Below are positions 8,638-17,587 of a DNA stretch of 64,000 bases, one piece after another. This DNA is from Acidobacteriota bacterium (lineage in GTDB: Bacteria; Acidobacteriota; Vicinamibacteria; Marinacidobacterales; Marinacidobacteraceae), in NCBI GenBank assembly GCA_009840635.1, contig VXNL01000064.1:17906-81905 (forward strand). The letters are read 5' to 3'. Both the position numbers and the translations under genes were made by a program. Every line of letters begins with the position of its first letter. Positions within the stretch are counted from its first letter, which is position 1. The notes beneath the pieces are model-generated. The model searched no databases and was not told where the DNA came from. It saw nothing but the letters and a program-made list of their open reading frames with translations.

Positions 8638-8884
8638 GCCGACGCCGCATGTGGTCCCCAATCCCCACGTCCATCTCTTCGGCGCTCTTCCGTTCGGGCG
8701 GCGACGGGAAGACGGCCTGGTGAATCTCCAGCGACGAGTACTTTGTCGCCCGCCGTACAAGCACTTCGGGTCCCCGCTCGCACCACTCCACCGTCGAACC
8801 CGGTGTCAGACCCAGCTTGCGCCGGATCCGTGCGGGGATGGACACCTGACCCTGGGAAGTGATCCGGGATTGAACGTTCTGCAT
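8624..8884 (-). CDS. AbrB/SpoVT-family antitoxin of the PIN toxin
   Basis: The 86-residue product has the swapped-hairpin AbrB DNA-binding fold: MQNVQSRITSQGQVSIPARIRRKLGLTPGSTVEWCERGPEVLVRR (residues 1-45). The remaining 40 residues, including ERKSAEEMDVGIGDHMRRRHA, would bind and block the toxin. Antitoxin first, toxin second with overlapping ends is the standard order for such modules; the pair likely represses its own promoter upstream of 8884. This is the only toxin-antitoxin operon in the window with both partners present. Confidence 0.92.
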   Translation of the reverse strand: MQNVQSRITSQGQVSIPARIRRKLGLTPGSTVEWCERGPEVLVRRATKYSSLEIHQAVFPSPPERKSAEEMDVGIGDHMRRRHAGS

Positions 8885-9007
8885 GTGCCTATCGGAGAGG
8901 TTGCTCTAGGCCATTCTCGTTCCCATTACCCCGGTAAGTCAAATGTGCCGGGCTCGACCGCGTTGGACTCGCGCGGCAAACCGCCGTGCCCTCTCGGAAG
9001 ATGCCGG

Positions 9008-9736
9008 CTACCGGGTTTCCACCACCTCCGCCACGAACCTTCGCAGGAGGCCGGCGGCGCCGGGGGTCTCGGGGGTCATGGTCCGGAGTTCGTCGATCGA
9101 GCGGGCGCCGGTGAGCGGCAGGTACGGGGGATAGGCGGCGATCCGCTGGATGAGGTCCTCCTTGACCAGTTCCGGATGGAACTGGGTCGCATAGATCGGC
9201 TTTCCAAGGAACTTCAGGGCCTCGTTCTCGATGGTGGGGCTCGACGCGAGGCTCACCGCCCCCTCCGGCAGCTCGTCCACGATGTCCTCGTGGCCGATGA
9301 CCACCGGGAACCCCGACCCGATCGGACCGAAGACGGGATCGCGTTCCCCCGCTTCCGTGAGGTCCAGCGGCAGCACTCCCACCTCGGCGCGCGCGTGGTC
9401 CGTGACCACCCGGCCGCCGAGCGCCTTCGCGAGGCCCTGGAAGCCCCAGCAGGAGGCGAAGGTGGGGATGGAGTGTTCGTAGAGGAGTTCCATCGCACCG
9501 AGCGCGCCGGCAAGCCACGGGCCTCCCCGCACCACCGAGTGGTCCCCGCTCCCGCCGATGAGGACCGCATCGGCGGTTCGGAGGAGAGACAGCGCCGGCG
9601 CTCCCGCGAGCAGATCGAACACTTCGAGCTGGTCCGGTTGCAGACCGAGCGCCCGGCGGAAGGCGAACGCCTCGTTCGCCGCCATGGGGTCGCCGGGCTC
9701 GCGCACCTGGAGCAGGAGGAAGCGGGGCGGTGTCAC
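9008..9736 (-). CDS. class I glutamine amidotransferase-like protein
   Basis: The 242-residue product has the class I amidotransferase fold and triad: nucleophile C96 in FASCWGFQGLA, H187 and E189 in ATQFHPEL. It resembles the glutaminase domain of GMP synthase, but stands alone without a synthetase domain, like the GuaA-like/GATase proteins of unknown function. It may hydrolyse glutamine or gamma-glutamyl compounds. No neighbour on the same strand overlaps it; the upstream gap to the amidohydrolase stop is 65 bases. Confidence in the fold is high, in the role low. Confidence 0.85.
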   Translation of the reverse strand: MTPPRFLLLQVREPGDPMAANEAFAFRRALGLQPDQLEVFDLLAGAPALSLLRTADAVLIGGSGDHSVVRGGPWLAGALGAMELLYEHSIPTFASCWGFQGLAKALGGRVVTDHARAEVGVLPLDLTEAGERDPVFGPIGSGFPVVIGHEDIVDELPEGAVSLASSPTIENEALKFLGKPIYATQFHPELVKEDLIQRIAAYPPYLPLTGARSIDELRTMTPETPGAAGLLRRFVAEVVETR

Positions 9737-9801
9737 GGGGCGCAGAGGGTACGGGAACGGCGCTACCCCGGCGGCGGGAGAGCCGCCCGGCTCGGGTGTC
9801 G

Positions 9802-11304
9802 TTACTCCGACGTGAAGCGGCTCAGCAGCGGTTTCCCGGGGAACACGCCCTCGATGAGCGCGCCGTCCCGCACCACCGGTACCCCGTCCACCACCACGTG
9901 GGTCACGCCCTCCGAGAACGTGAGGTCATCCTCGAAGGTCGCGGTGTCGATGATGGTGTCCGGATCGAACACGGTGATGTCGGCGATGGCGCCGATCTGG
10001 ATGCGTCCCTTGCGCCGCATCAGCGGCGCGACCTCCTGGAGCCGTTGAGCCGGCATCAGGGTCATCCGCCGGAGCGCGTCATTCAGCGTCATCACTCCCC
10101 AGTCCCGGACATAGCGTCCCAGGACCCGGGAGAAAGTCCCCGCCGTACGGGGATGGGCGCCGGGGGCGTAGGGCATCCCGTCGGACGCCACCATCACGAA
10201 GGGGGTCCGCATCGCCAGCTCGATCATCTCGGGATCCATCATGTGCATGATCACCGTGCCTCCCTCCTCCTGGAAGAAGTTGAAGGTCTCCTCGGTGAGC
10301 CGCTCGCCGGTGTCCTGCCACTGGATGTCCCCGTAGGTCATTCCGAGCTTCTCCTGCCAGCCCTCGTCGAAGATGGCCGAGGAGATCCCGGTGGAAGCCG
10401 CCGTGTACGGGTAGGCCTCGGTGGTGACGTCCACCCCGGCGTCCCGGGCGCCCTTGATCAGGGCGAGGTTGACCGGCAGGTGGTGCAGGCTGGAGCTGTT
10501 CAGGTGCACGATGTGGAGCGACGCTCCGGTGGCCGTCGCGTTCGAGATCACCTCCTGGACGGCCGAGATGGCCATGTCGCGCACGTGGCAGTAGATGGGC
10601 ACGTCCAGCTCCGCCGCGAGTTCGAAGATGTGGAAGATCTCGGTGTGGTCGGCGCCCGGGTAGTACTGGTGGGGCAGGCCGATCCCGAGCGCTCCGGCGC
10701 GCATCTCCGCGGCGATCGCCTGGTGGACCGCTTCGGTGTCCTCCACGCCGGCGTAGTTGGCGTCGCGGAGAAGGTTCGCGTGTTCGATGACCAGTTCGGC
10801 GCCCGTGCTCTCGGCTTCCAGGACCCCTTCCGCCACCTCGCTGACACCCGGGATTCCCACCAGGCGCAGTCCCCCGTGGGACGCCGAGGCGCCGTAGTGG
10901 ACGATGGCGTTGCCGGTCCGGCTCTCGATGAAGCTGGCCATGCGGGGAACGCCGCCTTCCAGCTCCAGCGCGGTCGTAACGCCGTCCATCGCCTGGAACC
11001 GGTTCGCCTCGACCGACTGTCCGTGGACGTGGAGGTCGATGAACCCGGGGCTCACCACCTTCCCGGACGCGTCCAGGAGCACCCCGCCCTGCTTGAGCCG
11101 GTTCTGGAGCACCTCGCGGGAGATGGCCACGATCTCGTTCCGCACCACCCCCACGTCGCGCACCGCGTCGAGCCCGGTCTCGGGGTCGATGACCCGGCCA
11201 CCGGTGACCACGAGGTCCAGGTCGCGCTCCTGGGCCGCGAGCGCGGCGGGTAGCAGAAGAACGAGGAACAGGGCGCGGGAACGGCGCCGGAGACGCGAAT
11301 TCAT
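9802..11304 (-). CDS. secreted amidohydrolase of the D-aminoacylase type
   Basis: The 500-residue product begins with a signal peptide (ALFLVLLLPAALAAQ) and then an amidohydrolase-superfamily core: LVVTGGRVIDPETG, the metal-binding GFIDLHVHG (H92, H94), EHANLL, the histidines in YCHVRDMA and LHIVHLNSS, and the C-terminal RKGRIQIGAIADITVFDPDTI. This pattern fits N-acyl-D-amino-acid deacylases and related dihydroorotase-like enzymes. The substrate is not certain. The ATG at 11304 is chosen because it starts the signal peptide. It follows the CocE/S15 hydrolase by 35 bases and is probably co-transcribed with it. Confidence 0.88.
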   Translation of the reverse strand: MNSRLRRRSRALFLVLLLPAALAAQERDLDLVVTGGRVIDPETGLDAVRDVGVVRNEIVAISREVLQNRLKQGGVLLDASGKVVSPGFIDLHVHGQSVEANRFQAMDGVTTALELEGGVPRMASFIESRTGNAIVHYGASASHGGLRLVGIPGVSEVAEGVLEAESTGAELVIEHANLLRDANYAGVEDTEAVHQAIAAEMRAGALGIGLPHQYYPGADHTEIFHIFELAAELDVPIYCHVRDMAISAVQEVISNATATGASLHIVHLNSSSLHHLPVNLALIKGARDAGVDVTTEAYPYTAASTGISSAIFDEGWQEKLGMTYGDIQWQDTGERLTEETFNFFQEEGGTVIMHMMDPEMIELAMRTPFVMVASDGMPYAPGAHPRTAGTFSRVLGRYVRDWGVMTLNDALRRMTLMPAQRLQEVAPLMRRKGRIQIGAIADITVFDPDTIIDTATFEDDLTFSEGVTHVVVDGVPVVRDGALIEGVFPGKPLLSRFTSE

Positions 11305-11339
11305 GAGTCGGAATCTCCTTGTCGGAATCATCTTCGGGG

Positions 11340-13103
11340 TCATCGAGGAATCACCGGAAGCACCACCTTCGAGGGATGCTCGGCGTCGTGGTAGATGGTG
11401 TTCGTGGCCACGACGCCGGGGCGGTCCTCCATCATCTCCCGGCCGGTGTTCCCGTTCGGGTACCACTTCGGGAAGCTCGAACTGGTGACCGTCAGCCGGA
11501 TCCGCTGACCCGGCAGGAAGACGTTGGACATCGGGTAGAGCTCGACGGTGTAGGGAACGATCTCGCCCGGCGTCAACAGCACCGGCGCCTCGTCACCCTC
11601 GCGGTAGCGGGCGCGCTGGATCATCTGGCGGAGCAGTTGCGAGTAGCCGGACTCGTGGACCGCATTCATGGTGACCACCCAGTCGGTGTCCACCGCCGAC
11701 GACGCGGCGAAGAACTCCACCCGCACGATGCCCGTCACCTCGAGCGGCGCGTCGAGCGGCTCCGAGGTGTAGGTCAGGCTCACGCGGTCGGCCGGCCGGT
11801 GGTCCTGCGCGCCCCGGGGCTCGACGAAGAGGTCGCCGCCGATGGTCGGCGCCGGCTTCCGGGGGTCGTACTCGTAGGAATCCGGGGCCTCGGCGCCCGG
11901 CGCCTCCCGGGACAGCAGGCCGTCGTTCCGCGAATCGACGCTGTCGGCGGGGCCGGCGCGCAGGTACCAGTCCTCCTCCTGCTGCCGGGCGAGGGGAAAC
12001 TCGTTCTCCTCGCGCCAGACGTTGTCGCCCATCACGTAGATGAGCACCGGGGCCTCGTCCATGATGCCGTTGTCGTGGCCCTTCAGGTGGTGGTCGAACC
12101 AGCGGAGGCGGAGCGCCAGGTGGTCGATGCTGGAACCAGGGAAGTTCATGTCGCCGACGCGATCGTCCCCGGGCGGCCAGCCGTGGATCCAGGGGCCGAC
12201 GATGAGCTTCTGCCGTCCCCGGCCCCGCGGGCCGCCGACTTCGTTCACCCGCTTGAAGTGTTCGACCGTGCCGTGAATGTGCCGGTCGTACCAACCGCCG
12301 AGGTGATAGATCGGGACATCGAACTTGTCGTAGTGCTCGTCCACCGCGAGACGGCGCCAGTAGTCGTTGTAGTAGGGGTTCCCGACCAGGTCGTTGTACA
12401 TGTCCGAGAACATGCTCTCGGTGAACGAGTCGCCGACCTCGCGGTGTTCGTCGTACCAGGAGGTCCACGCCTCGCCGGAGCCCAGGTAGCCCCGGTGGCC
12501 CGGGACGTTCATCCGGAGCGGCTTCACCATCTCTCGCTGCGTGAGCAGCCAGGTCGGCAGGACCATGTGCAGCGCGCCGCCCTGCCAGAAGATGTCCCGG
12601 TAGCTGTTCGACGCGTACTGCGAACAGAACATGGCCTCGAGGTGGGGAGGCTGGGTGGGCGCCGTCAGGAGCTGGTTCGCGCAGGTGAACGAAAGCCCGT
12701 GGGTTCCCACCTTCCCGCTCGACATCGGGTGGCGGGCGGCCCACTCGATGGTGTCGTAGCCGTCCTGACGCTCGCCCCAGCCTTCGTCCATCAGCCAGTA
12801 GTACTCCCCCTCGGACTCGTAGCGGCCGCGCTCGTCCTGCGCCATCGCGATGTAACCGCGGGCCGCGAAGTACTCCGCGGAGGAACGGGCGCAGGCGCCC
12901 TTGTTGTAGGGGGTGCGTTCGAGAACCACCGGGAACGGGCCCGGCCCCTGGCCGCGCGGGAGGTAGACGTCGGTCGCGAGGCGGGTGCCGTCCCGCATCG
13001 GGACCATCACCTGCTCGCAGGTCCAGTTCTGGGCGGCGCCAAGCGCCGGGAACAGCAGGAGGCAGGCGGCTGCGGCTACCAGCCGATGCGGCAATCGAGG
13101 CAT
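11340..13103 (-). CDS. secreted CocE/NonD (S15 family) hydrolase
   Basis: The 587-residue product has a signal peptide (LVAAAACLLLFPALGAAQ) and the X-Pro dipeptidyl-peptidase/cocaine-esterase layout: an N-terminal alpha/beta hydrolase (VMVPMRDGTRLATDVYLPRG, nucleophile S138 in GTHGLSFTC, acid in LGGWYDRHIHG, base in IVGPWIHGWPPGDD) and a C-terminal jelly-roll (LTYTSEPLDAPLEVTGIVRVEFFAASSAVDTDWVV). It would cleave acyl amide or ester bonds in the periplasm. The nucleophile loop GLSFTC departs from the common G-x-S-Y-x-G. It is the first gene of a likely two-gene operon with the amidohydrolase. Confidence 0.9.
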   Translation of the reverse strand: MPRLPHRLVAAAACLLLFPALGAAQNWTCEQVMVPMRDGTRLATDVYLPRGQGPGPFPVVLERTPYNKGACARSSAEYFAARGYIAMAQDERGRYESEGEYYWLMDEGWGERQDGYDTIEWAARHPMSSGKVGTHGLSFTCANQLLTAPTQPPHLEAMFCSQYASNSYRDIFWQGGALHMVLPTWLLTQREMVKPLRMNVPGHRGYLGSGEAWTSWYDEHREVGDSFTESMFSDMYNDLVGNPYYNDYWRRLAVDEHYDKFDVPIYHLGGWYDRHIHGTVEHFKRVNEVGGPRGRGRQKLIVGPWIHGWPPGDDRVGDMNFPGSSIDHLALRLRWFDHHLKGHDNGIMDEAPVLIYVMGDNVWREENEFPLARQQEEDWYLRAGPADSVDSRNDGLLSREAPGAEAPDSYEYDPRKPAPTIGGDLFVEPRGAQDHRPADRVSLTYTSEPLDAPLEVTGIVRVEFFAASSAVDTDWVVTMNAVHESGYSQLLRQMIQRARYREGDEAPVLLTPGEIVPYTVELYPMSNVFLPGQRIRLTVTSSSFPKWYPNGNTGREMMEDRPGVVATNTIYHDAEHPSKVVLPVIPR

Positions 13104-13203
13104 TGCTACCTCCCTCGATGGAAGAGCACGGAAGACTTCAATCTTCCCACGGCCTTCTTGGCCGCTCCAAACGGCCGAAGAGATTCCCGGCGGAGGCGTG
13201 CGC

Positions 13204-15264
13204 TCAGCGATCCGCTTCGTCGAGCTGGACGAAGTGGTCCACGTAGCCGCGGTAGAGGTCCCGGATGTCCCGCACGTAGCGCGTCACCTCGGAACCCCGG
13301 ACGTACCCGTAAGCCGCCCGGTTGGCGTACTGCGGATCGCTCAACCGCTTCATGGCCTCCTCGACGTGGCCGAACCAGAGCGATCCGTCGAGTCCGAGTT
13401 GGCGCGCGAGGCGGCGGGCGTCGCGGACGTGGCCGGGTCCGGCGTTGTAGGCGGCCAACGCGAACCAGAGCTGTTCCCCGGGCGGCAGGTCCGGAAACCG
13501 TTCCCGGACCCAGGCCAGATAGCGGACGCCGGCATCGATGCCCACCTCGGGAACCGCGAGCCGGTCGGGGTCCACCCCGAGTTCCTCCGCGGTGCGCGGC
13601 ATCACCTGCATGAGGCCGCGGGCCCCGGCGAAGCTGACCGTGTCGGGATCGAAGCCGCTCTCCTGGTACATCTGCGCGACGATCAGGCGCCAGTCGAAGT
13701 CCTCGGCATCGGCGGCGGGCTTGACCAGGGCGTCGTACTGCGAGAGTTCGTCCCCGGTGACCCGATGCTCGCGCTGGCGCGCCTGGCGGCGCCGGTTCAC
13801 GAAGTACTTGTTGTAGAGGCTGTTGAACTCGAGGCCGCGATAGCCCGCGTCCAGGAAAGCGTCCAGCTCGCGCTTCAGGTCGGCGCGCAGCGGCCCCACC
13901 GCCCAGACGAGCTGCACCGTGGGCTCCAGCGCGAGCCCCAGGGTCAACCGCGGCTCGAAGAGCGCCGCCAGTTCGGCGCGGTGGCTGTCCACCAGCGTCA
14001 GGTCGATCTCGCCCTCCGCCACCGCTTCCAGAATGGCGTGGCTCGAAAGCTCCGATGCCGCGATTTCGAAGTCTCCCTCCAAGCCGCCGAGCGTCGCCAG
14101 GTAGCTGGTCGCCTCCGGAACGGTCACCGTGCGCCCGGCGAGGTCCGTCAGGTCCGCAACCGGCTCACCGGCGGTGACGAAGGTCTCCTGGATCTCGAGG
14201 TAGTGACGGGTGAAGAGCAGACCTTCCGCCGCGCGGGCGGGCGTCTGCACCCAGCCGGCCGCCACCAGGTCGCCCCGCCCGGTGAGCAGCCCTTCGACGA
14301 GCTCGGGATGGTCGCGGGCCACGATCACCGCCAGGTCCAGACCGTGACTCTCCGCGAACTGCTGCACGAGTTCGTACTCGAACCCGAGCCGCTCGCCCCG
14401 CCAGAGGTAGTGGGTCACGGGCGAACTGATGGTGAGGAGCCGGAGCTGGCCGGACGCCCGGATGGCCTCCCAATCCCTGAACTCCGAGGGCTCGTCGGCG
14501 ACGGTGTGGTGCTCCGTCAGAAAATCGTCAAGCGCGCCCCGGAGTTCCGGGTTCCCGTGCCGCACGGCCCAGGCGATGCGCCGCGCCTCGGGCAGCTCCG
14601 CGAGTTTCCGGATTTCCGAACTCGTCCGGACGACGACCCTCGCGGCCGCTTCATCCATGATCGTGGTGTCGAAGGCGCCGTCTTCGATCAGCGTCCGGAT
14701 GTTGAGGGGATCGAACACGCCGGCCACCGCCACCCGGGGCGCATCCGGATAGTGGGCGGCAAGGCTCTCCTCGTACGAGGTCCCGGCGGGGACGCCGAAC
14801 ACGCCCTCGCCGCTGCCGATGACCCACTCGCGGGAGATGGTGAGCGGGACGGTGAACGCCACCCGCTGCTGGCGGGTCTCCGTGACCGTCAGGGTGGCGA
14901 CGGCGACGTCGGCGCGGCCCTCTTCGAGCGCGACCAACAGCCCATCCACGTCGGGAGAGACGACCCACTCGGTGCGAACGCCGTGACGCTCGGCGAACTG
15001 TTCGGCGAGGAAGCGATAGCGCTCCTTGGACAATCCCTGAGAAGGGAGAGTGTCGAACGCCTCGAATCCGTGCCGCACGAAGCGGACCACGCCCCGATCC
15101 TGGATGTCCGGCCAGTCGTCGACGGTCCCGTCCGGGACCGCGGAGGGAGCCTCCGGTTCCGGCGCTCCGCACCCGGACAACAGGACCACGAAAACCAGGA
15201 GGCCCAGGAACAACCCGATGGACCCGAACAGGCGCGAGGTGTTCGTCTTCAACATCGCAAGCAC
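13204..15264 (-). CDS. MltF-like lytic transglycosylase with two solute-binding domains
   Basis: The 686-residue product is a lipoprotein (signal LFGSIGLFLGLLVFVVLLSGC) with two successive type-3 periplasmic solute-binding domains (about residues 45-225 and 235-465) and a C-terminal goose-lysozyme-like SLT domain, catalytic E535 in YQESGFD followed by SFAGARGLMQVMPRTAEELGV and ALAAYNAGPGHVRDARRL. It would cut peptidoglycan glycan strands from the outer membrane. E. coli MltF has one solute-binding domain and about 518 residues; the extra domain explains the length here. A second ATG three codons in is equally possible. The gene stands alone, 60 bases after tRNA-Arg. Confidence 0.88.
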   Translation of the reverse strand: MLAMLKTNTSRLFGSIGLFLGLLVFVVLLSGCGAPEPEAPSAVPDGTVDDWPDIQDRGVVRFVRHGFEAFDTLPSQGLSKERYRFLAEQFAERHGVRTEWVVSPDVDGLLVALEEGRADVAVATLTVTETRQQRVAFTVPLTISREWVIGSGEGVFGVPAGTSYEESLAAHYPDAPRVAVAGVFDPLNIRTLIEDGAFDTTIMDEAAARVVVRTSSEIRKLAELPEARRIAWAVRHGNPELRGALDDFLTEHHTVADEPSEFRDWEAIRASGQLRLLTISSPVTHYLWRGERLGFEYELVQQFAESHGLDLAVIVARDHPELVEGLLTGRGDLVAAGWVQTPARAAEGLLFTRHYLEIQETFVTAGEPVADLTDLAGRTVTVPEATSYLATLGGLEGDFEIAASELSSHAILEAVAEGEIDLTLVDSHRAELAALFEPRLTLGLALEPTVQLVWAVGPLRADLKRELDAFLDAGYRGLEFNSLYNKYFVNRRRQARQREHRVTGDELSQYDALVKPAADAEDFDWRLIVAQMYQESGFDPDTVSFAGARGLMQVMPRTAEELGVDPDRLAVPEVGIDAGVRYLAWVRERFPDLPPGEQLWFALAAYNAGPGHVRDARRLARQLGLDGSLWFGHVEEAMKRLSDPQYANRAAYGYVRGSEVTRYVRDIRDLYRGYVDHFVQLDEADR

Positions 15265-15324
15265 TCGGCCGGACGGCCGCGACCAGCCGCCAGGTGGGAC
15301 GACGGTTCCGAAGCCTAGCTTGGG

Positions 15325-15400
15325 TGGCGCGCCCTGAGGGATTCGAACCCCCGACCTACAGGTTCGTAGCCTGTTGCTCTATCCACTGAGCTAAGGGCGC
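15325..15400 (-). tRNA. tRNA-Arg (anticodon ACG)
   Basis: The minus strand folds into a full cloverleaf: acceptor GCGCCCT/AGGGCGC, D stem GCTC/GAGC, anticodon stem ACAGG/CCTGT around loop CTACGAA (anticodon ACG), T arm GGGGGTTCGAATCCCTC. The discriminator base is G and CCA is encoded at 15327-15325. The ACG anticodon would be modified to ICG to read CGU, CGC and CGA. Confidence 0.97.
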
Positions 15401-15455
15401 TCGCGACCCGGGGGCGCGCAATCTAGCAGGTTTCCGCGGTGGACGATGGCGCGTC

Positions 15456-16382
15456 TCAGGCTGCGGCGGCGGGGGTTTCCATGCCGCCGTGGGCCCAGCC
15501 GCGCGCCATCCGGGGCGTGCTCCAGGCCGTCACCAGGCGCGAGTCCGGGGTGACGATCAGCAGCCCGGCGGTGCCGCCGAGCCGCGACCAGCAGGCGGCC
15601 AGCAGCTCGCGGGCGGCATCCGCCGGATCCTGGCCGCCTTCCATCCGGGCGAGTACGGCCCGGGCCATGGAAAGGCGCGCGATTCCCTCGCCCCATCCGG
15701 TGCAGGCCACCCCCCCGACCCGGGAATCGGCGTAGAGCCCGGCGCCGGGCAGGGGCGTGTCTCCCACGCGCCCCGGACGCTTGTTCAGCGTGCCGCCGGT
15801 GGACCCGGCTGCCGCAATGCGCCCCTCGGAGTCGATGGCGACCGCGCCGACGGTGTCTCCCGGCACGGCGGCCCGCCGGCGCGCCCGGTGTTCGCGGAGC
15901 CGCTCCACCTCCCGGGGCACCACGAGTTCTTCGGGACGGATCGCCTCGAACCCCTGCTCCCGGGCGAACTCCTCGGCGCCCGGTCCGGCGAGCAGCACCT
16001 GCCGCGTGGCGTCGATCACCCGGCGGGCGACCCGGACGGGATTGCGGATGGTGCGTACCGCCGCCACACCGCCGACCCGGAGATCTTCGCCGTCCATGAT
16101 CGACGCGTCGAGCACCGCTTCGCCCCGGCGGTTGAGCACCGAACCGGTCCCCGCGTTCAGGGCCGGATCGTCCTCGAGCAGCGTGACCACCGCTTCCACG
16201 GTGTCGAGTGCCGCTGCGCCGCCCCGCAGGGAGTCGAAGCCGAGCCGGGCCGCGGCGAACGCGCCGGTCTCGTGCGCTTCCCGCTCGTCGGGAGGAATGT
16301 CCCAGGCGCCTCCGTGCACCAGGAGGGCCGGTCCGGATCCCCGGACGACTTCGCAATGGATCCGGGGCTCGCTGCTGGTCAC
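15456..16382 (-). CDS. isoaspartyl peptidase / plant-type L-asparaginase (Ntn hydrolase)
   Basis: The 308-residue product is a type 2 asparaginase family precursor: ALLVHGGAWDIP at the start, EDDPALNAGTGSVLNRRGEAVLDASIMDG, and the autocleavage and nucleophile site GDTVGAVA with T177 as the N-terminal nucleophile of the beta chain, then STGGTLNKRPGRVGDTPLPGAGLYAD. It hydrolyses isoaspartyl dipeptides and possibly asparagine. There is no in-frame ATG near the N-terminus; GTG at 16382 is the best start, 20 bases from the mature 3' end of tRNA-Glu, so the messenger may be made together with the tRNA. No strong ribosome binding site is visible before it. Confidence 0.9.
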   Translation of the reverse strand: MTSSEPRIHCEVVRGSGPALLVHGGAWDIPPDEREAHETGAFAAARLGFDSLRGGAAALDTVEAVVTLLEDDPALNAGTGSVLNRRGEAVLDASIMDGEDLRVGGVAAVRTIRNPVRVARRVIDATRQVLLAGPGAEEFAREQGFEAIRPEELVVPREVERLREHRARRRAAVPGDTVGAVAIDSEGRIAAAGSTGGTLNKRPGRVGDTPLPGAGLYADSRVGGVACTGWGEGIARLSMARAVLARMEGGQDPADAARELLAACWSRLGGTAGLLIVTPDSRLVTAWSTPRMARGWAHGGMETPAAAA

Positions 16383-16402
16383 CGGAAAAACAAAACCACG
16401 CC

Positions 16403-16477
16403 TGGTACCGCTACGGGGATTCGAACCCCGGTTTGATGGCTGAGAACCACCCGTCCTAACCCCTAGACGATAGCGGC
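16403..16477 (-). tRNA. tRNA-Glu (anticodon CTC)
   Basis: The minus strand gives acceptor GCCGCTA/TAGCGGT (first pair G-U), D arm TCGTCTAGGGGTTAGGAC, anticodon stem GGTGG/CCATC with loop TTCTCAG (anticodon CTC) and T arm CCGGGGTTCGAATCCCCG. The discriminator is A and CCA is encoded at 16405-16403. It lies directly upstream of the asparaginase gene. Confidence 0.95.
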
Positions 16478-16521
16478 ACCCGCAGGCGTGGGACCGACGA
16501 TGATAGCACTCCCCCTCGCGG

Positions 16522-17304
16522 TCACGGCCTTTGAACGACCGTGGCTGTGGACAGGTGCCAGTCGGCGATGGACGGCGCCGGGAGGTCCCGGTCCCCGTGC
16601 TGGCGCACCAGCACCCGGGCCCGCGAGCGGCGCGGGAGGAAACGGGCCAAGAAGAGCCCCCGGGCCAGTAGCCGGTGCGGCGTCTCGAACGAGACGGACG
16701 GGGCCGAACCGGCGGCCCGAAGCGCCCCTCCGGCAAGCAGCGCGGTGAGGTCGGGTTCCCGGGGTGGCGCGATCCACCAGGGCACCGCCAGCGCGCCCTC
16801 GGCCTCCGGTTCGAACCGGCAGCTCGCGACCGGTCGGCCAGCCCGCATCAGGTGCACGCCCGCGGTCGGAGACGGAGCGCCGGCCGGCAGCCCGGCAACC
16901 GCGCCGAAGTCAGGCGCGAGGCGTTCCCGGAGGCTCGCTTCCTCCGAATCCGACAACGCTTCGGGAACCACCGTCACGTCCGTTATGGTGCGGGCTCGCG
17001 GCAGGAGGAGCGCCGGCGCAACGCGACGCAGCCAGCCGGGCCGCACGGGAGAGGAGTAACGCGGCAGAGGGCCCGCGTCGTCGAACCCGAGCGAGCGGAG
17101 ATCCGGGATCAGGGCGCTGGCGCCCTCTTCGAGGACCACCGCGGAAACCCCGGCGTCGCGCGACCAGGCGGCGAGCCGCGCCAGCCCCTCGCGGCGCGAC
17201 TCCGCAGCGGAAAGAGTGAGGCCGCACAGGAACTTCCCCGGAGCCGCGCCACCGGCCTGCCGCACGAGGAGCGGCGCGGCAACGACTCCCGGACGGGGTT
17301 CCAC
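16522..17304 (-). CDS. hypothetical protein, possibly acetyltransferase-like
   Basis: I do not recognise this 260-residue protein. It has no signal peptide or membrane segment. Residues about 30-85 (LSAAESRREGLARLAAWSRDAGVSAVVLEEGASALIPDLRSLGFDDAGPLPRYS) look weakly like the acyl-CoA-binding helix and the LGF motif of GNAT acetyltransferases, and the C-terminus ends in DWHLSTATVVQRP. It is the last of a minus-strand run after rhomboid and PspC genes, 61 bases from PspC. A long antisense frame overlaps it, but codon periodicity and the operon direction favour the minus frame. Confidence 0.55.
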   Translation of the reverse strand: MEPRPGVVAAPLLVRQAGGAAPGKFLCGLTLSAAESRREGLARLAAWSRDAGVSAVVLEEGASALIPDLRSLGFDDAGPLPRYSSPVRPGWLRRVAPALLLPRARTITDVTVVPEALSDSEEASLRERLAPDFGAVAGLPAGAPSPTAGVHLMRAGRPVASCRFEPEAEGALAVPWWIAPPREPDLTALLAGGALRAAGSAPSVSFETPHRLLARGLFLARFLPRRSRARVLVRQHGDRDLPAPSIADWHLSTATVVQRP

Positions 17305-17365
17305 GGGCGTTCCGCCAGCACCCGCTACGGCGTGCCGCCCCGGCGGAAAAAGTGGGACTCCCTGC

Positions 17366-17554
17366 TCACTCCTCGGGCGGCATCAGGATCCCGAGGACGA
17401 TGTAGCAGAGGATGCCGGGAAAGGCGGCCGAACAGACGCTCACCAGCACGTAGAGAACGCGGAGCAGCGTCCGGTCCATGTTCCACCAGTCCGCGAGCCC
17501 GGCGCAGACCCCGAGCAGCATCCGGCCCTGGGAGGGGCGAACCAGCTTGGCCAT
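17366..17554 (-). CDS. PspC-domain small membrane protein
   Basis: The 62-residue product MAKLVRPSQGRMLLGVCAGLADWWNMDRTLLRVLYVLVSVCS is a minimal PspC domain: the R-x-L-x-G-V-C-A-G-L-A segment followed by one hydrophobic hairpin (VLYVLVSVCSAAFPGILCYIVLGILMP) and the terminal PPEE. PspC proteins sit in the inner membrane and are linked to envelope stress. It lies 33 bases downstream of the rhomboid protease and is probably co-transcribed with it. Confidence 0.9.
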   Translation of the reverse strand: MAKLVRPSQGRMLLGVCAGLADWWNMDRTLLRVLYVLVSVCSAAFPGILCYIVLGILMPPEE

Positions 17555-17587
17555 TGTCTTCTCCTACGAAATGTCGGGGACGATAGT

